DNA of 64,000 bases from Candidatus Lachnoclostridium avicola (GTDB lineage: Bacteria; Bacillota; Clostridia; Lachnospirales; Lachnospiraceae), in contig DXFM01000036.1 of assembly GCA_019114465.1 (NCBI GenBank), positions 56,784 through 120,783 of the forward strand, given 5' to 3'. Made by a program: the position numbers and the translations under genes. How positions within the stretch are numbered: the stretch's first letter is position 1; each line of letters opens with the position of its first letter. Below the pieces are notes generated by a model. The model was not told the DNA's origin. It made no database searches and was given only the letters and a program-made list of their open reading frames with translations. Shown piece by piece: positions 17,601-26,374 of the stretch.

Positions 17601-17629
17601 ATTATACATGAAGCCCCGGTGCCTGTCAT
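17601..17629 (-). promoter_or_regulatory. Promoter of the sugar transferase gene
   Basis: Minus strand ATGACA (17629-17624), 17 bp, TATAAT (17606-17601), about 26 nt before the start codon. Upstream in the same gap, two near-identical TTTTTCTGT(T/G)ACAG copies occur around 17650 and 17690; their role is unknown. Confidence 0.6.
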
Positions 17630-17683
17630 TAACAAATTCTTACAATATCTCTGTTTTTCTGTTACAGGATCATGAATTTTTTA

Positions 17684-18688
17684 TCATTTTTCTGTGACAG
17701 AAGCCCCGCCGGCCAGTTTTCCTGCCCGGCGTTTTCCAAATTCCCAGATGTAAAGAAATGTTCCCCAGATCAGCTCCAGCTGAATCTGCACATAGTTTTT
17801 CAAATGCTCCGGACGGTAGGGGACCTTCCGGCATTGTTTCAGAGTGGCAAATCCCTCCCGCACCCCTTCCCGGTAGTCCTCCGCGAAGCCCAGTTTTTTG
17901 AAAAACCCGTACTTCACCGCCATCCCCATTCCTATGGGAACAGCGTTCAGTATCAGCTGCGGCAGGGGCATATTTTTATAGTTCAGATACAGATTGTTGC
18001 GGGCGGCCAGGCGGACCTTAAAGGAATTGTACTTGGAACCGCTGGTGCCGCTGCCCACGTGGTAGACCTTCGCCGTGGGGCAGTACACGTTCCGGTAGCC
18101 GTAGATCCTCGCCCGGTAGCCCACGTCAATGTCCTCCAGATAGGCAAAGTGGCTCTCGTCAAAATAGCCGATCTCCTCAAAGACCTCCCGCCGGTAGATG
18201 GCGGCCCCGGCGCAGGCGGCAAATACCTGGCAGGCCCGCTGATACCCGGAGGAGGGCTGTCCCACTCCCCGCTGGTAGGCCCATCCCAGCACGCTGTACA
18301 TGTCCCCGGCGTCGTCCATCAGGTCCTTGTGGTACAGCTGAATCATCTTGCTGCTGGCGGAAAACACCTCCGGAAACCGGTCCAGGCACCGCACCAGCTC
18401 CCCCACATAGTCGGGAAAGGGCTCCGTGTCGTTGTTGAGCAGGATCACATAGGGAGTGGAGACTGCCCGGATTCCGGCGTTCACCGCCCCGGAAAATCCG
18501 GTGTTCTCTCCCAGGAACAGGGTGGGAATCCCCCGCTCTCTCAGCCATTCCCCGCTCCCGTCCTGGGAGCCGTTGTCCACCACCAGCAGGTCAAACTCTT
18601 TATAGTTCTGCCCCTCCAGCGCCTTCAGGCAGGGCTCCATAAACTGCAGCCCGTTGTAATTGGGTATGATAACCGTCACTTTATTCAT
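17684..18688 (-). CDS. GT2 glycosyltransferase
   Basis: 334 aa. GT-A fold starting MNKVTVIIPNYNGLQFMEPC. NLL-type nucleotide-binding residues sit in LLVVDNGSQDGSGEWLRE, then LLNNDTEPFPD (DxD-like metal site, about 80-90) and YLEDIDVGYRARIYGY, the acceptor/catalytic ED motif of the rhamnosyl/galactosyl transferase type. No clear TM helix, so a peripheral enzyme adding a sugar to a lipid-linked oligosaccharide. The start was set at 18688 behind GGAGATCTG, two nt after the upstream stop. The longer frame to 18817 only overlaps the previous gene. Sugar and acceptor not predictable. Confidence 0.9.
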   Translation of the reverse strand: MNKVTVIIPNYNGLQFMEPCLKALEGQNYKEFDLLVVDNGSQDGSGEWLRERGIPTLFLGENTGFSGAVNAGIRAVSTPYVILLNNDTEPFPDYVGELVRCLDRFPEVFSASSKMIQLYHKDLMDDAGDMYSVLGWAYQRGVGQPSSGYQRACQVFAACAGAAIYRREVFEEIGYFDESHFAYLEDIDVGYRARIYGYRNVYCPTAKVYHVGSGTSGSKYNSFKVRLAARNNLYLNYKNMPLPQLILNAVPIGMGMAVKYGFFKKLGFAEDYREGVREGFATLKQCRKVPYRPEHLKNYVQIQLELIWGTFLYIWEFGKRRAGKLAGGASVTEK

Positions 18689-18690
18689 GA

Positions 18691-20877
18691 TCAGATCTCC
18701 AGGGGATAGGGCTCCCCGATTTTCTCTTTCTTTAAATCCCGCAGGGCAAAGTTGGACTTGCGCAGGGTCAGATTGGGGTTGTAGTAGGGATCCCCGTTCT
18801 TTAAGATATCCGGCCATTTTTCGGAGAAAATCTTGATCTCCCGGTTAAAGCGGGCGATCTTCTCCGGCGTGTCCTCCAGCCCTCTGGACTTGGACTCGTA
18901 GTGATACAGCAGGGCGTAGGGATTGTACACCACCAGCTTGTCCTGGGCCCGCACCTTCATGCAGTAGTCGATGTCGTTGAAAGCCACAGCCAGCTCCTCG
19001 GAAAAGCCTCCCGCCGTCTCAAACACCTGCCGCTTCGTCATCATGCAGGCGGCGGTGACGGCGCTGTAGTCCTGGGCGCACATGGCCCGGTGGAAATAGC
19101 TGTTCTCCGACTTGTGGAGACCGATGAAGGTGTGTCCGGCGATGCCGCCGAAGCCCACCACCACGCCGGCATGCTGGATGGTGTCGTCCTGGTAGAGGAG
19201 CCTGGCCCCCACCGCTCCCACATCCTCCCGCTGGCAGTATCCCAGCATCTCCTGGATGGTGTCCGGCTCGATGATCTCCGTGTCGTTGTTGAGGAACAGG
19301 AAATAATCCCCTGAGGCGTATTTCACCCCGAAATTGTTGATGGCGGAATAGTTGAACTCCCGCTCCCAGGTGACCACCTTCACGTTCTCATGGTCCCTCT
19401 GGAGTTTTTCATAGTACTCAAAGGTGGCCGGTTCCGTGCTGTTGTTCTCAATGATGATGTATTCCAGATTTTTGTAGGTGGCCTTCTCCATCAGGGACCT
19501 GACGCACACGTCCAGATCCGCCGTGTGGTCCTTGTTGGGGATGATCACCGACACCAGGGGCTCTCCATGGATGGCGAAGCGCACATGGTATTTTCCGTAG
19601 TCCACCCCTTTTTCGATGGACTCCGTCTCGATGCCCAGCCGGTCAAAATGGGCTTTGATGGCCCTGGCTCCAGCCTCGAAGGCGTAGAGCTTGCTCTCCG
19701 GATTGCTGGCCGTGGATCCCTGGTGGCACCGCCAGTGGTAGAGCACCTTCGGAATGTGGTAAATCTTTCTGGCCTTCTCCGTGCACCGGAAAATAAAGTC
19801 GTAGTCCTGGGCCCCGTCAAACCTCTCGTCAAACTGCCCCACTTCCTCCACCAGATCCCGGTTCACCGCGAACAGGTGGCAGATATAATTGGTGCTGGTG
19901 AGCAGATCCGGGTCAAAATCCGGCTTGAAATGGGGTTCAAACAGGGCGCCCCCGTCCATGTCCAGCTTGTCCTCGTCGGAGTAGATCACGTCGTTTAAGG
20001 GATCGGCGTTGATGGCCTTCGCCACCTCGTAGAGGGCGTTGGGCGTCAGAGTGTCGTCGTGGTCCGCCAGCAGGATGAAATCTCCTGACGCCATGTCCAT
20101 GGCGGCGTTGGTGTTGCCGGAAATTCCCTTATTTTCCCCAAGGATCAGGTATTTCACCCGGTCGTCTCGGTCGGCGTAGCGGCGCAGCACCCGCTCGCAG
20201 CTCTTTCCCATGGGGCTGCCGTCCGCCACGCAGATCTCCCAGTTTTCATAGGTCTGGGCGAAAATGGAATCCAGCAGCTCCTTTAAATACCGCTCCGGCG
20301 TCTGGTAGGCGGGAATGACGATGGAGAGCTTCGGCCGGTAGTCCATCCACTCCTGGCGCTGGCGCTCCAGCTCCTCCTCCGTGGGCTTTGTCAGCTCATA
20401 CCACTCGCCGTAATCGTAGTCGTTGTCGATGCCCTGAAGCTTGTGTTTGGATTTGACAACCAGGGCCCGGAGGCCGTTTTCCTTCCAGAAGTCAAAGGCC
20501 ACTTTCACCGTCTCCATGTTCATCAGATCCATGATCTTTTCCCGGCGCTTGTGGGCCACGCTGGACCGGCGGGCGATGAGCTCCTCGTTGTACTTGATCC
20601 GCGCCCGGCGTCCCTCGCATTTTATAAACAGATAATAGTCGGCCCCCCGCTCGTAGTCAAACTGGATGTCAAAGCCGAAATCTTTATCCCAGGTCTTCCC
20701 GAAATAGATCTGGCTCACATCGTCCCTTCTGGTGGACACGTATTTAAATTTCACCGGCCTGTGGTTTCCGTCCTCCACCGCAAACTCCACCGGGGACTCC
20801 GGATGTTTTCCGATGGCCCAGCCGTTTAACTGTATGGTGTTCTCCCGGATCCTGACCACGTCCACTTTATATTTCAT
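18691..20877 (-). CDS. Tandem GT2 glycosyltransferase with N-terminal accessory domain
   Basis: 728 aa in three parts. Residues 1-115 form a beta-rich domain (NTIQLNGWAIGK, DVSQIYFGK, DFGFDIQFDY) of the type found before GT2 pairs in clostridial polysaccharide loci. GT2 domain 1 (about 183-400) reads KLSIVIPAYQTPERYLKELL, LLADHDDTLTPNAL and YSDEDKLD. GT2 domain 2 (about 440-690) reads LVSVIIPNKDHTADLDVCVR, LFLNNDTEII and VAFNDIDYCMKVR. Both have intact metal-binding acidic motifs, so both could be active and add two sugars in turn. It overlaps the upstream GT2 gene by 4 nt. Product sugars unknown. Confidence 0.9.
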   Translation of the reverse strand: MKYKVDVVRIRENTIQLNGWAIGKHPESPVEFAVEDGNHRPVKFKYVSTRRDDVSQIYFGKTWDKDFGFDIQFDYERGADYYLFIKCEGRRARIKYNEELIARRSSVAHKRREKIMDLMNMETVKVAFDFWKENGLRALVVKSKHKLQGIDNDYDYGEWYELTKPTEEELERQRQEWMDYRPKLSIVIPAYQTPERYLKELLDSIFAQTYENWEICVADGSPMGKSCERVLRRYADRDDRVKYLILGENKGISGNTNAAMDMASGDFILLADHDDTLTPNALYEVAKAINADPLNDVIYSDEDKLDMDGGALFEPHFKPDFDPDLLTSTNYICHLFAVNRDLVEEVGQFDERFDGAQDYDFIFRCTEKARKIYHIPKVLYHWRCHQGSTASNPESKLYAFEAGARAIKAHFDRLGIETESIEKGVDYGKYHVRFAIHGEPLVSVIIPNKDHTADLDVCVRSLMEKATYKNLEYIIIENNSTEPATFEYYEKLQRDHENVKVVTWEREFNYSAINNFGVKYASGDYFLFLNNDTEIIEPDTIQEMLGYCQREDVGAVGARLLYQDDTIQHAGVVVGFGGIAGHTFIGLHKSENSYFHRAMCAQDYSAVTAACMMTKRQVFETAGGFSEELAVAFNDIDYCMKVRAQDKLVVYNPYALLYHYESKSRGLEDTPEKIARFNREIKIFSEKWPDILKNGDPYYNPNLTLRKSNFALRDLKKEKIGEPYPLEI

Positions 20878-21836
20878 AGGTCTCCTCCGTTTTCTTCCTC
20901 ATTCTGGAAATTGATCCGCTCTTCCTCCACCACCAGGGGCCTGTGCATCACCCTGGAATTGATGGTCAGCACATACTCTCCCACCAGACCGATGAAAAAG
21001 ATCTGCACCGATCCCAGAAAGCACATGCCGATGAGCAGAGGCGCCATGCCGGCGGCAAAGCGGTCCCAGTACAGCAGCTTCAGCACCAGGTAGATCAGAG
21101 CCACCACCATGCTGATCGCCGAACAGATGCTGCCGAAAATGGTGGCCAGCCGCAGCCCCACCTTTGTATAGGAAGTGAAGCTCAGCATGGCGGCGTCGTA
21201 GAGCTTATAGAAATTGTTGCTGGTTTTCCCCGCCTTCCGCTTCGGCTGTTCATAGGGAATCTCTTTTCTGTGGAAGCCCAGTTCCGCCACGATTCCCCGC
21301 AGAAAGGGGGTGGGATCGTCCAGATCCCTCAGCACCTGGATAAATTTCCGGTCATAAAGGCCGAAGCCGGTAAACTGTTCAATCTGTTCCACGTCCGACA
21401 GTTTTTTGATCAGCTTGTAATAGCAGCCCCGCAGCCAGTACATGATTTTATTCTCCTGGCTGGATTTCTTGATGCCGATGACAATCTTATAGCCCTTCTC
21501 CCACTCTTTCACATATTTGGGGATCATCTCCACCGGATCCTGAAAATCCGCCGCCATCAGGATGGTGCAGTCCCCGGTGGTCTGCAGCATACCGTAGTAG
21601 GGAGAATTGAACTGGCCGAAATTCTTCGCATTGAAGATGGCCTTGACGTTTCTGTCCTGGGCGCACAGCTTCCGGAGTATTTCTCTGGTGCGGTCCTGAG
21701 AATCATTGTCAATAAACAGGATCTCATACCGGTATGCCGGCAGATCCCGCTGAAACATTTCTACCAGGGCGTCCCGCAGGGGCTCCACATTGGCCTCCTC
21801 ATTATAGCAGGGCACCACAATGCTGATCTTTTTCAT
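20874..21836 (-). CDS. GT2 polyprenyl-phosphate glycosyltransferase (GtrB/DPM1-like)
   Basis: 320 aa. N-terminal GT-A domain MKKISIVVPCYNEEANVEPL, LFIDNDSQDRTREILR, ILMAADFQDPVEMIPKYV (metal-binding D-x-D region) and FTGFGLYDRKFI. Two C-terminal TM helices (about 232-258 and 268-292) are followed by a short tail. This layout is the GtrB/Dpm1 group, which transfers a sugar from a nucleotide donor to undecaprenyl phosphate for flipping and use outside the cell. Within the glycan operon it could supply a side-branch sugar; no GtrA flippase or GtrC-like GT-C enzyme is present in this window. Confidence 0.9.
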   Translation of the reverse strand: MKKISIVVPCYNEEANVEPLRDALVEMFQRDLPAYRYEILFIDNDSQDRTREILRKLCAQDRNVKAIFNAKNFGQFNSPYYGMLQTTGDCTILMAADFQDPVEMIPKYVKEWEKGYKIVIGIKKSSQENKIMYWLRGCYYKLIKKLSDVEQIEQFTGFGLYDRKFIQVLRDLDDPTPFLRGIVAELGFHRKEIPYEQPKRKAGKTSNNFYKLYDAAMLSFTSYTKVGLRLATIFGSICSAISMVVALIYLVLKLLYWDRFAAGMAPLLIGMCFLGSVQIFFIGLVGEYVLTINSRVMHRPLVVEEERINFQNEEENGGDL

Positions 21837-21839
21837 CCG

Positions 21840-22913
21840 TTAATCCTTCCAATCTATTTTCACCATGACCTTCACCAGGTCATCGGCTTTCTCCTTCATC
21901 ATGTAGAGGGCGTCCTCCACCTTGTCCAGACCGTACAGGTGATGGGTCACTAACTTCTGGGGGTCGATCCGGCCGTACTTCACCATGGCCAGCAGCCGCT
22001 CAATCCTGGCACGGCCGCCCTTCGCCAGCTCTGTGTGAATGGTCTTTCCCGCCATTCCCCGTCCACCGGAGAATTTGGGGAATCCCAGACAGCCGGTTCC
22101 GCCGTAGTAGTTGACGTTGGAGATGGTCCCTGTCCCGTAGCGGACCATGTCCACCGCCTGGGTAAAGACCTCGTCTCCGCCGCCGCAGAGAATGACGGAA
22201 TCCGCCCCCACGCCGCCGGTTTTCTCCAGGACCTGCTGCACCACGTCCCCGTCCCGGTAACTGATCACCTCCGAGGCTCCGAACTCCCTGGCCAGCTTCA
22301 CGCACACCGGCCGGCTGCCCACGGCAATGATTCTGGCGGCTCCCAGATGCCTGGCTCCTTCCACCGCCATCAGGCCGATGGGGCCGATGCCCATGACCAC
22401 CACCGTATCGCCGATTTTAATATCCGCGTACTCCGCCCCTGTAAAACCGGTGGTCACCACATCCACGCACATGAGAGCCTGCTCCAGGGTGATCCCCTCC
22501 GGGATCTTCGCCAGGGTGGTGTCCGCGTCAGGGATGAGGAATTTCTCCGCAAAGACTCCCGGCTGGCTTCTTCCCAGCTGATGGCCGGAGAAAGGAGCGG
22601 AGGCGTGGCGGTCGTTTCCCTCCTGAATGGCCTTCGCCCGCCAGTCCGGCGTGATGGCCGGCACTGCCACGATCTCTCCCGGCGCAAAGTCCCGGACCTC
22701 CTCCCCCACCTCCAGCACCTGAGCCACACACTCATGGCCCAGAATCAGGTTGGGGGCCTTGGGGGATCCTCCGCCGAACACCGTGTGCACGTCGGAGGAA
22801 CAGGGGGTTACTGCCACCGGCCGCAGAATGGCGCCGTAGGGCTGTTTTAACTGGGGCTCCGGGGCATCGTGCCACCCCACCACTCCAGGTTCCTTTAGTA
22901 CAAATGCTTTCAT
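21840..22913 (-). CDS. Zinc-dependent secondary-alcohol-type dehydrogenase
   Basis: 357 aa medium-chain dehydrogenase closely resembling clostridial/Thermoanaerobacter NADP-dependent secondary alcohol dehydrogenases. VTPCSSDVHTVFGGG and LILGHECVAQVLEVG carry the catalytic zinc ligands (Cys, His, Glu), with Asp in VDVVTTGF. The Rossmann motif is VMGIGPIGLMAVEGARHLGA and the 2'-phosphate-binding turn is GSRPVC. The structural-zinc loop Cys cluster is absent, as in that subfamily. It sits among glycosyltransferases, 4 nt from the GtrB-like gene. Either it reduces or oxidises a keto-sugar or side-chain for the glycan, or it is a metabolic enzyme captured in the operon. Confidence 0.85.
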   Translation of the reverse strand: MKAFVLKEPGVVGWHDAPEPQLKQPYGAILRPVAVTPCSSDVHTVFGGGSPKAPNLILGHECVAQVLEVGEEVRDFAPGEIVAVPAITPDWRAKAIQEGNDRHASAPFSGHQLGRSQPGVFAEKFLIPDADTTLAKIPEGITLEQALMCVDVVTTGFTGAEYADIKIGDTVVVMGIGPIGLMAVEGARHLGAARIIAVGSRPVCVKLAREFGASEVISYRDGDVVQQVLEKTGGVGADSVILCGGGDEVFTQAVDMVRYGTGTISNVNYYGGTGCLGFPKFSGGRGMAGKTIHTELAKGGRARIERLLAMVKYGRIDPQKLVTHHLYGLDKVEDALYMMKEKADDLVKVMVKIDWKD

Positions 22914-22954
22914 CCGTCCATCTCCTCCCCGGCAGTTCTCTGCCGTCTTCTCTC

Positions 22955-24190
22955 TTAAAGTGTCTCCAGGTGATCCGTCTTCAATGCCAGGATTTCCACA
23001 GAGTTTCCAAATTTTTCCCGGATAATCCCGGCGATCTCCTCCGTATAGCCCGGGGCCACAATGAGAATGGCGTCCACCGGCTCCTCCGCAAAATGGGCCG
23101 GAGCCACAATGGGCAGGTGGGAGGTGGGGGCAAATCTTCCCTGCTTGAAGGGGGCGGAGTCTATGATATAGCTCACCTTGTCCCCCAGCCGGGTGGTGGC
23201 CGCCAGGGTAAATCCCTGGTGGCTGGCTCCCCAGATGGCCAGAGCCTTTCCCTCCCCGTGGAGGCGGTCCACCAGCCGGTTCACCTCTTCGTCAATGTAG
23301 CGGCGGCTGGCGATCAGTCCGGACACGTCCACCTTTTCCGGTGCCGGGCAGCGGGACGGCTTACCGGCCCCGCGGACCGCTCCGGCTCCCGGCGTCCCGT
23401 CTTCCTCTTCTGGCATCTCATCTCCCGACGCCCCGCCCTCCGTCTTTCTCACGATCACGGACAGGGTGTCCCGGTTCACCATCTCCTCCTCCAGCACTTC
23501 AAAGCCGCAGGACTCCAGAAGATTCCGCAGGGTCTCGAAAGTGTAGTAGGCGATATGGTCCCGGATCAGTTCATAATAGCCGTCGTACTGCAGGATATAT
23601 TCCAGGCTGGGCACGGTGATCAGCCCCATTCCGCCGTCCGTCAGGTTATTGCGGATACACCGCAGCATGACCCCCGGCTCCGGCTGATGCTCCAGGAAGT
23701 TGAAAGAGAGGAACACGTCGTAGGGAGCTCCCGGCAGAACCGTATCCTCCGTCTCCGTGAATCCCTCCTTTACGTCCAGGCCGCTTTCCACCGCTGTCTC
23801 CACCAGATCCTTCCGATGCTCTATGCCGTGGGCTTCCACGGGAAACTCCTTTAACACCGACAGGAATTCTCCCCGTCCGCATCCCGCCTCCAGAAATTTC
23901 TTTCCTTCCAGATGGTAGGTCTCTATGAGATGGCGGTACTGGTTTCTGCGCAGACGGACCATGGTGGTGGAAAAGCCGCCGGCCCGGATCACATCCCGGT
24001 AGTAGTCCACCGGCTCACAGTCAAACTGCACCAGGCCGCAGTCCGGACACTGGCAGAGTTTCAGCATGATTCCCCGGTCCTCCTTCACTTCCTCCCGGTC
24101 CGGGATGTTCTGGGCGGACGCCGGCATGTTGTCCAGGGTCATCAGCCCCTGCTCCGGCAGCTCTCCTCCGCAGGCAATGCACTTGCTCAT
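22955..24190 (-). CDS. C-methyltransferase-like SAM enzyme with N-terminal zinc domain
   Basis: 411 aa. The N-terminus MSKCIACGGELP and QCPDCGLVQF form a CxxC...CxxC zinc-binding domain. The SAM domain is EAGCGRGEFLSVL (about 96-108), FNFLEHQPEP and GLITVPSLEYILQ. The C-terminal third (LAIWGASHQGFTLAAT, IDSAPFKQGRFAPTSHLPI) is the Methyltransf_14-like extension. This three-part layout is the sugar C-methyltransferase family (TylC3/NovU-like), which adds methyl groups to keto-deoxysugars, although many members are not characterised. The start was set at 24190 behind AAGGAGAATGG; the longer frame to 24298 lacks a ribosome binding site. It supports a modified-sugar role for the operon. Confidence 0.82.
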   Translation of the reverse strand: MSKCIACGGELPEQGLMTLDNMPASAQNIPDREEVKEDRGIMLKLCQCPDCGLVQFDCEPVDYYRDVIRAGGFSTTMVRLRRNQYRHLIETYHLEGKKFLEAGCGRGEFLSVLKEFPVEAHGIEHRKDLVETAVESGLDVKEGFTETEDTVLPGAPYDVFLSFNFLEHQPEPGVMLRCIRNNLTDGGMGLITVPSLEYILQYDGYYELIRDHIAYYTFETLRNLLESCGFEVLEEEMVNRDTLSVIVRKTEGGASGDEMPEEEDGTPGAGAVRGAGKPSRCPAPEKVDVSGLIASRRYIDEEVNRLVDRLHGEGKALAIWGASHQGFTLAATTRLGDKVSYIIDSAPFKQGRFAPTSHLPIVAPAHFAEEPVDAILIVAPGYTEEIAGIIREKFGNSVEILALKTDHLETL

Positions 24191-24294
24191 AAATCCATTC
24201 TCCTTCCTGTCAGCCCTGCAGCTGTTTTTCGCACTGTCCAGTATATATAATCTTTCTGTTTTTCTCAACCTTATGGGACAAAAAACTTTGGATT

Positions 24295-25278
24295 TCACAG
24301 TTCCATGGTGAATTTGAAATGACTTTTCTTCATCCCCTGGCGCTCATAGAACCGATGGGCGCCGGTGCGCTGGCGTCCGCTGGTCAGATCCAGGCACATA
24401 CAGCCCTTCTCTTCTGCCTGGCGGCACGCCTCCCAGAACAGGATCTCCCCGATTCCCTGTCCCCGCAGGCCGTCCGCCACAACCAGCTCCAGAATCTCCG
24501 CCACCGGGCCGCCGTGGTGGAGCTGTCCCTCCATCCGCATATTCACAAAGGCTTCCGCCCGTCCTCCCCGGTCATAGACCAGGCTGCAGAAATGGCCGTC
24601 TCCCAGAATTTCCCCATAGATTTCGTCAAATCCCTCTTTGGGCAGCTCCTGGTTTTCCAGCTGGCACATGAGGCCGTACACCGCCTCCCGGTCCTCCGGC
24701 TCCGCCGGGCGGACCGTTCCCAGCTCCAGCTCGTACAGCCAGAACCCGGCCAGTCCCGTGTCCTCATAGAAAAGCTCCATCCGCTCAATATACTGGAATC
24801 CCACGCTCTCGTACAGCTTTTTCGCCGGCAGATTGCCCTCCAGCACGTCCAGGCGGACCGCCCGGCAGCCATTTTCCACGGCGATTCTGCCGGCGGCTCT
24901 CACCAGCCGCTTCGCCAGCCCCTGGCCCTGATATGCCGGCAGCACCCCCAGGGCGTGAAGCACCGCCGTCTCCTCCGGCGCCGCAGACACCTTCCAGGCC
25001 GCCTGTTCATAGCCATCCGTCCCCTGGTGGTTTATCACCATGGCCCCGGCAATCCCGCCGTCTTTCTCCAGAACGAACAGCTCGCCCTCTTCCATGGACT
25101 CCCGGATAAATTCCGGATCGGGGTACACTCCCTTCTCCCATCCGGGATGGTACTGGGCCCCTTCCATCTCGTCCGTCAGCCGGTCGTAAAACTCCATGAC
25201 CCGCTCAAATTCCTCCGGACAGGCCCGGCGGACCGGATCGGTTCCCCAAAAATCCTCTGTCTCCCGTCTCTCTTCCAT
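24295..25278 (-). CDS. Tandem GNAT acetyltransferase
   Basis: 327 aa with two GNAT folds. Domain 1 (about 15-170) has LHALGVLPAYQGQGLAKRLV (motif A, Q/RxxGxG/A) and KKLYESVGF. Domain 2 (about 190-327) has ILELVVADGLRGQGIGEILF and AHRFYERQGM. Both acetyl-CoA pyrophosphate loops look intact. Possible roles are N-acetylation of an amino sugar or an unrelated resistance function; no substrate can be read. It starts 1 nt beyond the miniprotein gene and ends 104 nt before the methyltransferase start. Orientation and spacing put it inside the glycan operon. Confidence 0.85.
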   Translation of the reverse strand: MEERRETEDFWGTDPVRRACPEEFERVMEFYDRLTDEMEGAQYHPGWEKGVYPDPEFIRESMEEGELFVLEKDGGIAGAMVINHQGTDGYEQAAWKVSAAPEETAVLHALGVLPAYQGQGLAKRLVRAAGRIAVENGCRAVRLDVLEGNLPAKKLYESVGFQYIERMELFYEDTGLAGFWLYELELGTVRPAEPEDREAVYGLMCQLENQELPKEGFDEIYGEILGDGHFCSLVYDRGGRAEAFVNMRMEGQLHHGGPVAEILELVVADGLRGQGIGEILFWEACRQAEEKGCMCLDLTSGRQRTGAHRFYERQGMKKSHFKFTMEL

Positions 25279-25279
25279 C

Positions 25280-25432
25280 CTATCTTCCCCTTTCCCGGTC
25301 CCACTCCTTCAGGGCATCCTTCACCGCTTTTTTGATCACAAAATAGGCCACCGCCGCTACGATCAGAATTCCGATCAGCCATATGACCAGCCCTGCTAAC
25401 ATTCCAATTCCCATGGCAATTCCATGCATCAT
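25280..25432 (-). CDS. Single-TM miniprotein (50 aa)
   Basis: Frame MMHGIAMGIGMLAGLVIWLI with a glycine-rich hydrophobic helix through residue 36, then a charged tail KKAVKDALKEWDRERGR. One membrane segment with a cytoplasmic basic/acidic C-terminus is predicted. It lies exactly between the epimerase stop (25435) and the GNAT start (25278), in the same orientation, with AGGGGATAAG upstream. I do not recognise the family. It may be a small membrane partner of the glycan enzymes, or an unrelated membrane miniprotein. Confidence 0.65.
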   Translation of the reverse strand: MMHGIAMGIGMLAGLVIWLIGILIVAAVAYFVIKKAVKDALKEWDRERGR

Positions 25433-25434
25433 TC

Positions 25435-26370
25435 TTATCCCCTCTCCTTCACAAACTCCAGAGTCCTGCGGATGCCCTCCTGAAATGGCACCGCCGGCCT
25501 CCATCCCGTCAGCCTCTCAATCTTTCCAATATCCGGCAGCAGGGATGCCGGCCCTTCCGCGTTGGGCGGCCGCTTCCCGTAGGCATAGGTTCCCTTTCTG
25601 CCGCAGATCTCAAACATTTCCTCCACAAACTCCCGCAGCACGCGGGTGTCCTCTCCGGCCACATTGTAAATGCCGCCGGGAAGATTCTGCTGCCGGGCCA
25701 GAGCGGCCATTGCAGCCGCCATATCTTCTATATATAGAAAGTTCCACTTCTGAGTACACTCTCCCAGCTCCATATGGCCTCCGGCCGCAAACGTCCTGAG
25801 GCAGCTGTTCACCAGGGACCAGGGGTGGTCCCCCGGGCCGTAAACGCTGAAAATCCTGGCATGGACATAGTCCATGGCCAGCTTCCGGCACAGCGCCTCC
25901 GCCTGCCTGCCAAATTCCAGCTTCGCCTTTCCGTACTCCGACACCGGACTGCAGGGATGATCCTCCGCCGTGTTCTCCCGGCAGATGCCGTACTCCGCCT
26001 GAGACCCGGAAAAGACGAAGCGGCCGCAGCCCAGCGCCGCAGCCGCTTCCACCGCCATGAGAGAACACCGGATATTCTTTTCCTGCACCGCCCGGTCGCT
26101 CCGGCCGGCGCTCCCCACTCCGTCCCAGGCCATGTGGAGAAAGACGGGCCGGCTCTTTTCCGAAAGGCCGGCCGCCCGCGCCGCCTCCGGCAGGCGCTCC
26201 ATGTCCTCCAGGCTGAGATCCAGCGGCCGCAGGTTCTCATGCTTCGGCAGCTTCTCCCGGTTGGGAGAGCCGGGCCGGACCGCCGTCCAGATCCGGCATC
26301 CCCGCTCCAGCAGCGTTTCCGTCACCGCCAGGCCGATGAAACTGGTTCCCCCTGTGATGATCACGTCCAT
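25435..26370 (-). CDS. NAD(P)-dependent epimerase/dehydratase
   Basis: 311 aa extended SDR. TGGTSFIGLAVTETLL (TGxxxFIG cofactor loop, about 7-22), VFSGSQAEYG (catalytic Ser region, about 125-134) and EYGKAKLEFGRQ (catalytic YxxxK, about 151-162). Works on nucleotide-activated sugars in the cytoplasm (epimerase, reductase or dehydratase); NAD(P) use is inferred from the glycine motif. It is 4 nt downstream of the TPP-enzyme gene and precedes the miniprotein. In the glycan operon it is a good candidate to shape the sugar that the TPP enzyme, dehydrogenase and methyltransferase act on. Confidence 0.88.
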   Translation of the reverse strand: MDVIITGGTSFIGLAVTETLLERGCRIWTAVRPGSPNREKLPKHENLRPLDLSLEDMERLPEAARAAGLSEKSRPVFLHMAWDGVGSAGRSDRAVQEKNIRCSLMAVEAAAALGCGRFVFSGSQAEYGICRENTAEDHPCSPVSEYGKAKLEFGRQAEALCRKLAMDYVHARIFSVYGPGDHPWSLVNSCLRTFAAGGHMELGECTQKWNFLYIEDMAAAMAALARQQNLPGGIYNVAGEDTRVLREFVEEMFEICGRKGTYAYGKRPPNAEGPASLLPDIGKIERLTGWRPAVPFQEGIRRTLEFVKERG

Positions 26371-26374
26371 GGCC

